Source: Chloroflexota bacterium
Lineage (GTDB): Bacteria > Chloroflexota > Chloroflexia > JAMDCE01
Assembly: GCA_023489135.1 (NCBI GenBank)
Contig: JAMDCE010000674.1
Coordinates: 1-15,735, forward strand
Direction: 5' to 3'
DNA length: 15,735 nt
Shown here: positions 1 to 6,090 of the stretch, in pieces
Layout of the letters: each line of letters opens with the position of its first letter
Position numbering within the stretch: position 1 is the stretch's first letter
Position numbers and translations under genes: made by a program
The notes under the pieces: model-generated
What the model saw: the letters and a program-made list of their open reading frames with translations, nothing else
Databases searched by the model: none
What the model was told of the DNA's origin: nothing

Positions 1-2
1 TG

Positions 3-1199
3 GCTCTTGCGATCGCCATCGGCAGAGCTGGCGAGAGACCGACGGAAATCGAAGTCCGTGTGACTGAGACGAGCTCTCCTCAAGAGGTCCGGTCCGGTAA
101 GACAAAGAGGAAAGCCAAGGAGAAGGTGCGGGCGACTGTGCGCCCAGCACCGCTGTCCGCGCGATTCAGCCCGACCGTCTTCGCCCGGCCGTACTGGCTG
201 GCCTACCTGCCGCTCGCGGTTCTGGCCGTTCTCGCAGTCGTCTTCCTAAACGTAAACGTTGTGCGGGCCGATGTGAGCTACAAGCAGGGTCTCGGTTACG
301 ATATGGCGAAGCGATGGGACAAGAGCGTGGAGTTTTACCAGGTCGCGATTGACCTGGTCCCCGATCAGGACTACTACTACTTGTTCATGGGTCGAGCCTA
401 CATGGACTGGGCCCAGTCCATGTCCGACCAGCCCAACAAGGTTTCACTGCTTCAGCGAAGCGAGAAAGCGCTGCTAGCAGCCCAGCAAGCCAGTCCGTTG
501 AACACCGATCACTACGCCAACCTGGGAAGATTGTACAAGTACTGGAACTCGGCCACCGGCGAGGTCTCTTATCTCGACAAATCCGAGAAGTACTATCGTG
601 AAGCTACTAAGTTGAGTCCGCACAACGCGGCAATAGCAGATGAGCTGGCGACAGTATATCTGAGCAAGGGCAAGTTTAAAGAGGCCGAGGACGAACTCAA
701 TCGCTCGCTGGGATTGGATCAACAGTATGCCAACACCTATGTGGTGCTTGGCGACGCTTTTCGGATGACCAACGACCCGAAGCAGGCAGCCCAGAATTAT
801 GCCAAGGCAATAGCTGTAGACCCGCAATCGCCACTGGCCGATTCTAATTTCGACGTCCGCTTCACTTACGTGCTATCTTCCGGGCAGGTCGCCGCCCTGA
901 TCGACGCTTATAAAATGGTGACGACACAGCAGCCCGATTCTGTGGCGGCGCACTCGACCCTCGGTTATCTGTATTCAAAGAACGGCGACATCCGGGAGGC
1001 CGTGCCGCAGTTTGAGCGAGCAGCGGCGCTGGCCCCAACCGATTTCAACAGCCGCCGAAATCTGGCGTTGGCCTATCGCGATGCGAAGCTCATAGACAAG
1101 GCTTTGAGCGAGGCCGAGGCGGCCTTGACGCTGGCCCCGCCGGATCAGGCTCCTGGTATCCAGTCTTTGATAAATGAGCTGCAGAAGACGAAGTCGTAA
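3..1199 (+). CDS. C-terminal part of membrane/TPR protein (O-antigen ligase-type), 5' end outside window
   Basis: The reading frame is open from the first bases of the window, so this is probably the tail of a longer protein. A GTG at 60 could serve as an internal start (379 residues), but it has no good Shine-Dalgarno, and the codons before it encode hydrophobic residues (ALAIAIG) like the end of a membrane helix. Numbering from the GTG: a basic linker at 10-35, one clear transmembrane helix at about 45-68, then tetratricopeptide-like helix pairs from about 73 to 379 (e.g. KFKEAEDELNRSLGLD, GDIREAVPQFERAAALAP). Many Chloroflexota proteins join a polytopic O-antigen ligase/polymerase domain to a late helix and TPRs in this way; the ligase domain itself would lie upstream and is inferred. 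TPRs would mediate protein contacts outside the membrane. The adjacent WecA-like gene, 31 bp downstream, supports a role in surface polysaccharide. Confidence is high for the TPR part and moderate for the ligase link. Confidence 0.75.
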   Translation, partial: ALAIAIGRAGERPTEIEVRVTETSSPQEVRSGKTKRKAKEKVRATVRPAPLSARFSPTVFARPYWLAYLPLAVLAVLAVVFLNVNVVRADVSYKQGLGYDMAKRWDKSVEFYQVAIDLVPDQDYYYLFMGRAYMDWAQSMSDQPNKVSLLQRSEKALLAAQQASPLNTDHYANLGRLYKYWNSATGEVSYLDKSEKYYREATKLSPHNAAIADELATVYLSKGKFKEAEDELNRSLGLDQQYANTYVVLGDAFRMTNDPKQAAQNYAKAIAVDPQSPLADSNFDVRFTYVLSSGQVAALIDAYKMVTTQQPDSVAAHSTLGYLYSKNGDIREAVPQFERAAALAPTDFNSRRNLALAYRDAKLIDKALSEAEAALTLAPPDQAPGIQSLINELQKTKS

Positions 1200-1230
1200 G
1201 TAGCAGGTCTCTTGATCGGGAGCGGGATCT

Positions 1231-2289
1231 ATGTCGCAGTACATGCTGATCTTTGTCAGCGCGCTACTTTTCTCAGTGCTGGGGACTCCCATGGCCAAGC
1301 GCGTTGCTTTGCACCTGCACGTGGTCGATATTCCACAGGCGCGCAAGATTCATTTGAACCCTGTGCCGCTGCTTGGTGGAGTCGCCATTTATCTGGCTTT
1401 GCTCTTCGCTTTGATTATCTTCGGTCAGGTATTCTTCATTTCCCAGCTTCTCAGTATTGTCCTCGGCGGGAGTCTGATCGCTGTGGCTGGAGCCTGGGAT
1501 GACAAATGGGGGCTACCGCCGATCTTCAAGATCGCTGGACAAGTTGCCGCCGCTGGCGTGCTGATCATATCAGGTATTCGAGTCGAGTTTCTGCATAATG
1601 ACATTCTGAACGCCGTCGTTACCGTAATCTGGATCGTTGGGATAACCAATGCTTTCAATTTACTCGACAACATGGATGGCTTGTCGGGGGGAGTTGCCGC
1701 AATCGCGTCAGCTTTCTTTTTTCTTCTCGCAGCCATGAATGGACAATACCTCGTGGCTGTGTTGGCTGCTGCCACCGCTGGCGCTTGCTCTGGCTTTCTC
1801 TATTACAACCTCCGTCCGGCTCATATCTTTATGGGCGACATCGGAAGTCTATTCCTTGGTTTTGTCCTGTCCGCTGAGGCGATCAAGCTGCGCTTCCCGG
1901 GCCATCTTGATTTAGTGACCTGGATGGTTCCAGCTGTTGTTCTCGGGCTTCCCATTTTTGACACCACCCTGGTGGTCATCTCCAGGCTTCGTCGCCGGCT
2001 GCCTGTTTATCAGGGAGGTAGAGACCACTTCTCCCACCGGCTGGTGGCGATAGGCATGTCCAAGCGGGAGGCTGTCCTGACTCTCTACCTGGTCACTTGT
2101 GGCTTGGGGATGGCCGCGCTCTTTCTCATGCAAGTTGGCGTCCTCGAAGGATATGTCGTGGCCGCGTCACTGATCTTGATCGCTTTGGGCGCTCTGATAA
2201 GACTGGAGCGTGTTTCCCTGCCGCCGGCGCAGAGCCCAGGCAGCACCGGCGCACAAGAGATCGTTGACGGTCTTGAGGACGCGAGCTAG
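1231..2289 (+). CDS. Undecaprenyl-phosphate sugar-1-phosphate transferase (WecA/TagO/MraY family)
   Basis: This is an integral membrane enzyme that would transfer a sugar-1-phosphate (usually GlcNAc-1-P) from UDP-sugar to undecaprenyl phosphate, the first step of O-antigen, teichoic acid or related glycan synthesis at the inner face of the membrane. Seen in the 352 residues: about ten hydrophobic segments; GAWDDKWGL with the Asp pair at 90-91; NAFNLLDNMDGLSGG at 140-154; MGDIGSLFLG at 201-210; PIFDT at 241-245; and the cytoplasmic HFSHRL loop at 266-271 that corresponds to the His-rich sugar-recognition loop of WecA/TagO rather than MraY. Length fits the family. ATG 1231 has GGGAG eight bases upstream. 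It follows the TPR protein closely on the same strand and probably shares its transcript. The last 123 bp are also coding on the opposite strand. Sugar specificity cannot be read from sequence, so wecA or tagO is not assigned. Confidence 0.93.
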   Translation: MSQYMLIFVSALLFSVLGTPMAKRVALHLHVVDIPQARKIHLNPVPLLGGVAIYLALLFALIIFGQVFFISQLLSIVLGGSLIAVAGAWDDKWGLPPIFKIAGQVAAAGVLIISGIRVEFLHNDILNAVVTVIWIVGITNAFNLLDNMDGLSGGVAAIASAFFFLLAAMNGQYLVAVLAAATAGACSGFLYYNLRPAHIFMGDIGSLFLGFVLSAEAIKLRFPGHLDLVTWMVPAVVLGLPIFDTTLVVISRLRRRLPVYQGGRDHFSHRLVAIGMSKREAVLTLYLVTCGLGMAALFLMQVGVLEGYVVAASLILIALGALIRLERVSLPPAQSPGSTGAQEIVDGLEDAS

Positions 2290-3135
2290 AACGGCGACCA
2301 TCACGGCGACGTGAGGAGGCAACGAGAGGCTGATCAGTAGAGCCAGCGTCCCTTCCATAACTCCTAGCCCCGACGGGGCGAGAAAAACGAGAAACGAGGC
2401 AACCCAGGACAGGGTGAAGATGCCTATTATGGCCGGCAGTTGGTCAGGCGGTGAGGGATGCAGCGAGTAGATCATCGCCGCTCCGGCCAGCCCGTTGATC
2501 AGCCAGTAACTCATCCACAATCCCAGGATTAGCAGAGCGTTGCGGTAGCTCAGGTCGATCTTCGAGGGTGTCCGTTTGGCTAACCTGCTGGCGAGGGCGA
2601 AAAGCCGGTTCAGCGGGAAAGGGTGGAGAAGGATCAACCCCACGGAGACGGCTGGGACGAGTGCGTAGGCCAAAGTGGTCCCGTCTGCCCCCGACCAAAA
2701 TGGTACGCTAATGATAACGACCAGGACGGCCGCTATTAGCTGGGTCATTAGATGCAGGACTAGACTCACCGAGGCGAGAGAGCCATCCAGGCCTTCCTTT
2801 TTCCCCAGATACACGGCCCCAAGGATACTCCAAAAGCTGCCCGGAATGTAACGGGCCAAGTAGGCCAAGGACATAACTGTAAAGGCCTGACGGTAGGTTG
2901 TTGAACCTCCAAGCAAACTCAGGAGAATCCGCCAGATTAGAACGTAGAACAACGAGCTGGCCAGCGTCAGCAAAAGAGCCGCGGCCAACCAACCGTACTG
3001 CAGTTGCCAGGGTTGCCGGACAACGTCGCTCCAGTTACGATAGAGAGCGAACGCGAAGAAAACGACAACCACCACCACAAACGCCGCCTGGAGGTACCGA
3101 TGAAGTTTCGATTTTGGCCTCTTGAGACCTTTCAC
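2167..3135 (-). CDS. Lysylphosphatidylglycerol synthase TM-domain / flippase-like membrane protein
   Basis: The 322-residue protein is almost wholly hydrophobic, with a basic N-terminus (KGLKRPKSKLHRY) and about eight membrane segments. It carries hallmarks of the LPG_synthase_TM (UPF0104/AglD-type) family: the ARYIPGSFWSILGAVYLGKKEG segment at about 93-114, and the APSGLGVMEGTLALLI re-entrant-like segment near 253-268. Members without the soluble MprF aminoacyl-transferase domain, like this one, are often found beside glycosyltransferases and are thought to move or modify lipid-linked sugars; the exact substrate is unknown. The start is a GTG with only a weak upstream AGGA, and no better in-frame start is visible. 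It is convergent with and overlaps the WecA-like gene, whose lipid-linked product would be a plausible substrate. A 16-bp dyad at 3155-3170 lies just upstream of its start. Confidence 0.88.
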   Translation of the reverse strand: MKGLKRPKSKLHRYLQAAFVVVVVVFFAFALYRNWSDVVRQPWQLQYGWLAAALLLTLASSLFYVLIWRILLSLLGGSTTYRQAFTVMSLAYLARYIPGSFWSILGAVYLGKKEGLDGSLASVSLVLHLMTQLIAAVLVVIISVPFWSGADGTTLAYALVPAVSVGLILLHPFPLNRLFALASRLAKRTPSKIDLSYRNALLILGLWMSYWLINGLAGAAMIYSLHPSPPDQLPAIIGIFTLSWVASFLVFLAPSGLGVMEGTLALLISLSLPPHVAVMVAVLARVLKTVNDLLCAGAAWALRRRQGNTLQSYQSAQSDQDQ

Positions 3136-3154
3136 GAGGTGGTCCTAAGGTTTG

Positions 3155-3205
3155 TATGTCTGTCGACATAGCTTAAATCGGTCGGAGCTTGTTGTCGGAC
3201 CGACC
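3155..3205. promoter_or_regulatory. Two dyad symmetries in divergent intergenic region (possible operators)
   Basis: Between the divergent flippase-like and HAD genes there are two inverted repeats. The first is TATGTC (3155-3160) and GACATA (3165-3170), separated by TGTC, 20 bp upstream of the minus-strand GTG. The second is GGTCGG (3180-3185) and CCGACC (3200-3205), which brackets the -35 element of the plus-strand promoter; inside it TCGG-A-CCGA (3195-3203) is itself a near-perfect short palindrome. The positions fit repressor sites, but short dyads also arise by chance and no known regulator motif was recognised. Confidence 0.3.
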
Positions 3206-3217
3206 AGTTGATATAAT
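3189..3217 (+). promoter_or_regulatory. Extended -10 promoter for first HAD gene
   Basis: A perfect TATAAT at 3212-3217 is preceded by TGA, giving the extended -10 form TGnTATAAT. A weak -35 (TTGTTG, 3189-3194) sits 17 bp upstream. The transcription start would fall near 3224, leaving a leader of about 90 nt before TTG 3316. It is the clearest promoter in the left half of the window. Confidence 0.65.
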
Positions 3218-3315
3218 CCCACAACGAGGAGAATTGTCGCTGGATAACCTGGTCCGTTACCGAGCCCATCTGGGAACTGTCGCAAGCCTTTCCAGTTGGC
3301 CCATTAGGAATTCAC

Positions 3316-4017
3316 TTGGCGCAGTACGACGCCGTCTTCTTTGATGCCGGCATGACCCTTATATACGCGGAACCGTCCATGGAAGAGATGTGCGCGATCG
3401 TGGCCTCGCGCTACGGTGTTGCGACTGACGCTGATTCCGTGCGTCGGGCCCTTCCCGAGGCTCACAAATACTTCTTGCACCGGCAGAGAGAGGACCCCAA
3501 CATCTGGTCGTCAGACGGCCGCATCGTGGATTTCTGGAAAGAGTTTTACTCTATCGTCCTCGGTGAGGTTGGCCTTACCGAGGGTGCCGGCGAATGCGCG
3601 AAGGAGATCTACGACGAATTCAACGAACACACTCGGTGGCGGCTTTTCCCAGAGGTGCTCGATCTTCTGAAAGAGCTAAAGCGTCGAGACCTGGTTCTGG
3701 GAGTAGTCTCCGACTGGGGCGCTCGCCTGGCCACTCACGTTCTCATCCCTCTCGGACTGAGCAAGTATTTCGACTTCATGGTTGTGTCCGCCACCGTAGG
3801 TGGCGCTAAACCAGGCAACCATATCTTCGAGACGGCGCTGAAAAGGGCCTCTGTCTCCCCAAGCAGGGCGATGCACGTCGGTGACAACTATGTGGCTGAT
3901 GTTCTTGGCGCCAGAGCCGCAGGCATTACTCCCGTGCTTCTGGACCGTGATGGCCTGGTTGAGAAAGTTGACTGTCTGAAGGTGAGCCGTCTTGACGAGA
4001 TTCTCCAGTTCCTTTAG
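3316..4017 (+). CDS. HAD-superfamily hydrolase with DxG motif I
   Basis: A cytoplasmic Rossmann-fold hydrolase of the haloacid dehalogenase superfamily, probably a phosphatase acting on a small phosphorylated molecule; the substrate is unknown. In 233 residues: motif I FFDAGMTL with nucleophile D10, an alpha-helical cap at about 18-105, motif II VVSDWG with S132, motif III Lys at K165 (AKPGNHIF), and motif IV GDNYVAD (D190, D195). The Asp two residues after the nucleophile, normally the acid/base, is Gly12. Such DxG variants occur in the HDHD3/REG-2-like branch. The start is TTG with AGGAA five bases upstream; the next Met (M13) would remove the nucleophile, so TTG is chosen. It is transcribed from the promoter at 3189-3217. 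It is related only distantly to the second HAD protein at 5304. Confidence 0.9.
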   Translation: MAQYDAVFFDAGMTLIYAEPSMEEMCAIVASRYGVATDADSVRRALPEAHKYFLHRQREDPNIWSSDGRIVDFWKEFYSIVLGEVGLTEGAGECAKEIYDEFNEHTRWRLFPEVLDLLKELKRRDLVLGVVSDWGARLATHVLIPLGLSKYFDFMVVSATVGGAKPGNHIFETALKRASVSPSRAMHVGDNYVADVLGARAAGITPVLLDRDGLVEKVDCLKVSRLDEILQFL

Positions 4018-4699
4018 GTGATTGCGTCCTCGCGTCACATCCTCCCTGCACAGGGCACCCTAGTATAACACATGCCTCGGCCGATCGCGCGGTGACCCTT
4101 GAACCAGTCCTGCTCCGGTGAGGAGGGCCCTGGTGCCTCGCTGAGGGTACTGTAACTTGTTTTGCGCTCTCTTGGACAATACCTCACCAGCAACGCTCAG
4201 ATGTGGCATGAATCTTGCAGCGCCTCCGCTCGGCATCGTTCCCACTTCTCACGCTTTCTTCTCCAGTGTCCTACTTTAGCCATCGCATAATCGCATTCTT
4301 TCCCACACTACCCTGCGCCATCTGTTACAGCCGCATCTGTGCCACCAATCACCCTTCCTGAAGCAAGTTCTACCCAGAGATGTCGCCGCCGAGACTCGAG
4401 GACGAGCGGAGAGACCGGTGCTCAGAGGGAACAGCATGCTGGAGCCGCCCTCAAGCCAATGGACCGGCTCAGGGCGCCCTGGCGAAACTGATCCGGGGGC
4501 GGGGAACAATTACCGTTCCATTCCGCACTGCGATTGAGCCTTACCGGGAACATCTCGGCTCAGTCCCAGGCGGTCGAGGCAGTAGTGCGAGAGGTGATCG
4601 TGATGGCCCTCACGGAAACCTGGTGGCCTTCATACCGACAATTGAACACCCGGCATATTCATACGTTCTGAAAGAATTACAGAACAGAAAGGGACCGGA
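4018..4699. other. 682-bp stretch without recognisable gene
   Basis: No frame gives a protein I recognise and composition is unlike the neighbouring genes in all frames. I see no tRNA, tmRNA, RNase P or SRP RNA hallmark and no T-box signature. Around 4400-4500 there are short complementary segments (for example GAGGG at 4427-4431 with CCCTC at 4448-4452 around AGCATGCT), and 4101-4130 can pair CCAG/TCCT with AGGA/CTGG, but neither amounts to a known RNA. A short frame near 4550-4671 reads like protein but has no start and is preceded by a stop. It could be a decayed gene or an unknown non-coding RNA. Confidence 0.4.
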
Positions 4700-4996
4700 A
4701 TGGAGACGAAAACTAAACCTGGACAATCTAAAACTACCACTAATCACGATGTGATCAGAAGGTGGGCTGAGGGGCGTGGTGGAAGCCCCGCCACCGTTAA
4801 GAGAACGGGCACAGCAGAAGAAGCTGGAGTGTTGCGGATTAGCTTTCCGGGCTTTGGGCGTGCGGACAGTCTCCAGGAGATATCTTGGGACGAGTTCTTC
4901 CGGAAATTCGATGAGAAGAAGCTTGCTTTCCTCTACCAGGACACCACCAAAGAAGGCAAAGAGAGTCGCTTCTTTAAGCTCGTTAGCCGAAAGTAG
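4700..4996 (+). CDS. Small conserved hypothetical protein (98 aa)
   Basis: I recognise the general type, a short cytoplasmic protein of unknown function seen in scattered bacterial genomes, but no function. Residues 1-15 are a polar, Lys/Thr-rich tail. Then come HDVIRRWAEGRGGSPATVKRTG (about 16-37), VLRISFPGFG (44-53), and a charged helix-rich end with SLQEISWDEFFRKFDEKKLAFLYQD at 57-81 and SRFFKLVSR near the C-terminus. There are no membrane segments, no signal peptide and only ordinary charged composition. The SISWDEFF-like, FLYQ and SRFFKLV words with the HDxIRRWAE start are what make this look like a real folded domain rather than a chance ORF. ATG 4700 has AAGGGA six bases upstream. It stands alone, with unexplained DNA before it and a small hairpin after it, so context gives no role. 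Confidence 0.75.
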   Translation: METKTKPGQSKTTTNHDVIRRWAEGRGGSPATVKRTGTAEEAGVLRISFPGFGRADSLQEISWDEFFRKFDEKKLAFLYQDTTKEGKESRFFKLVSRK

Positions 4997-5013
4997 TCGG
5001 CTGCGGACCCTGG

Positions 5014-5035
5014 TCAGCCCGTAGGCGAGGGCTGA
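5014..5035 (+). terminator. Possible hairpin terminator after the small gene
   Basis: TCAGCCC (5014-5020) and GGGCTGA (5029-5035) form a 7-bp stem with an 8-nt loop, 17 bp after the stop codon at 4994-4996. There is no run of T after the stem, so intrinsic termination is uncertain. Confidence 0.3.
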
Positions 5036-5184
5036 TCTGGCCGTGAGGTGAAAAACGGTGAGTATGATCCACCGGCCAGGGTAGCCGGCCAAGGCGCGGT
5101 CTTACCGGTGGCCGATTTCGGCGTGGCCTGGCCGAGCTCAGGAGGCCTTACTATTCCAATAGAAGAGGTCCAACCGAACCTCCC

Positions 5185-5214
5185 TTGGTCGAGGTGCTTC
5201 AATTGTGGTACAAT
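5185..5214 (+). promoter_or_regulatory. Extended -10 promoter for second HAD gene / proS
   Basis: TACAAT at 5209-5214 preceded by TGG gives an extended -10; TTGGTC at 5185-5190 is a weak -35 at 18 bp spacing. Transcription would begin near 5221, leaving an approximately 80-nt leader that includes the hairpin at 5239-5265. Since proS follows the HAD gene by 46 bp, the promoter probably serves both. Confidence 0.55.
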
Positions 5215-5238
5215 ACGACTCGCCTTTCGGGCCAGAAC

Positions 5239-5265
5239 CTCCCCCGCCAAGTGTGGACGGGGGAG
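5239..5265 (+). promoter_or_regulatory. Stable leader hairpin upstream of second HAD gene
   Basis: CTCCCCCG (5239-5246) pairs perfectly with CGGGGGAG (5258-5265). Inside, CCA (5247-5249) can pair with TGG (5254-5256) around an AGTG loop, with A5257 bulged. It lies between the predicted transcription start and the start codon, 38 bp before TTG 5304. It could stabilise the 5' end or influence translation; it is not followed by T residues, so it is not a classical terminator. No known riboswitch was recognised in the leader. Confidence 0.4.
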
Positions 5266-5303
5266 AACTGATTAACGGGTAATTGACCAAAGAGGAAAGC
5301 GAA

Positions 5304-6044
5304 TTGGCTCGCCCGCCAACCACCGAAGTAATCAAAGGCGTACTCTTCGATTTCCACGACACGCTGGTCAAGTGCGACCGGTGGCTGCAGTTGGAGGTTT
5401 TTACGTTGGCCGGAGACGCTTTGCGGCTGCTAGAAAGCCGAGGGGTCGTGTCTGACGTTGAAGAGGTGCTCCATGCGGCCAACGGCATTTACTTTGACCT
5501 TCGCCGGGAGGTTATGGCCAGCGGGAGAGAGATGGATGCCGTGGATGGCCTGGCGGCAACCCTGCAAAGACTGGGGATAACCGTTGGCAAAACAGCCCTT
5601 GATGAGGCGGTCGAAGAACTTGAGAGAGGGTGTCTGGAAGATACGAGCATAGTGGACCACGCTCTTGAGACTGTTCAGCAGTTGAAGACTGAGGGATATC
5701 GGCTGGCCGTTGTTTCAAGCGCGGCGTACACTCAGTTTGTTCTCTGGGCCCTGGAGAGATACCAGTTGAAGCCCTATTTCGACATCATCGTGACTTCCTC
5801 AGATACCGGCTATTACAAGTCTGATCCGGCGATCTATCGGCAGGCCGTCGCGGATCTCCACCTGCAAACTGATGAATGTGTTCACGTGGGAGACTCCTAT
5901 AAATTCGATGTGTTGGGTGCTAAGCGCGCTGGCCTCAAAGTTGTGTGGCTCAAGAGGGGGAACGACGACGATGTAGACGAATCAGTGCCCGACGCGGTGA
6001 TTCTTTCGTTGAGTGAATTGATCGATCAGGTACGGAAGTGGTAA
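5304..6044 (+). CDS. HAD-superfamily hydrolase with DxHDT motif I
   Basis: Predicted cytoplasmic HAD phosphatase-like enzyme of 246 residues, substrate unknown. Motif I is LFDFHDTL with nucleophile D16 and His18 where the second Asp normally stands, followed by D19. A helical cap covers about 25-120. Motif II is VVSSAAY (S138), motif III K172 in YYKSDPAIY, and motif IV VGDSYKFDVLGAKRAG (D197, D202). The frame is open to a TTG at 5283, but TTG 5304 has AGAGGAA just upstream at proper spacing and gives MARPPTTEV before the first beta strand, so 5304 is preferred. Stop at 6042-6044 is 46 bp before proS, suggesting cotranscription. The DFHDT/DFHNT form recurs in a HAD subgroup of unknown substrate; the fold is certain, the reaction is not. 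Confidence 0.9.
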   Translation: MARPPTTEVIKGVLFDFHDTLVKCDRWLQLEVFTLAGDALRLLESRGVVSDVEEVLHAANGIYFDLRREVMASGREMDAVDGLAATLQRLGITVGKTALDEAVEELERGCLEDTSIVDHALETVQQLKTEGYRLAVVSSAAYTQFVLWALERYQLKPYFDIIVTSSDTGYYKSDPAIYRQAVADLHLQTDECVHVGDSYKFDVLGAKRAGLKVVWLKRGNDDDVDESVPDAVILSLSELIDQVRKW

Positions 6045-6090
6045 CCCGGGTTGAGACTTCCTCTATCATCCCACCCAGGAGTTTGGTTTT

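Noticed and set aside
3234..3343. Possible leader peptide with GAGGAG before TTG 3234
   Set aside because: Only two bases separate the Shine-Dalgarno from TTG, and the peptide has no regulatory codon run; overlaps the HAD start out of frame.
4395..4520. Resemblance to a T-box or glycine-riboswitch leader (GGAGAGACC, AATGGACC)
   Set aside because: No antiterminator core (GGGTGGNACCGCG) and no synthetase or glycine gene directly downstream; pairing is only partial.
4550..4671. Short protein-like frame (AVEAVVREVIVMALTETWW) hinting at a decayed gene
   Set aside because: About 60 codons between two stops, no plausible start with a ribosome site, and no family recognised; kept only as a remark on the unexplained region.
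4380..4754. 124-residue plus-strand open frame
   Set aside because: Composition is Arg/Gly/Ser-rich without motifs, no good ribosome site, and it overlaps the start of the better-supported gene at 4700.
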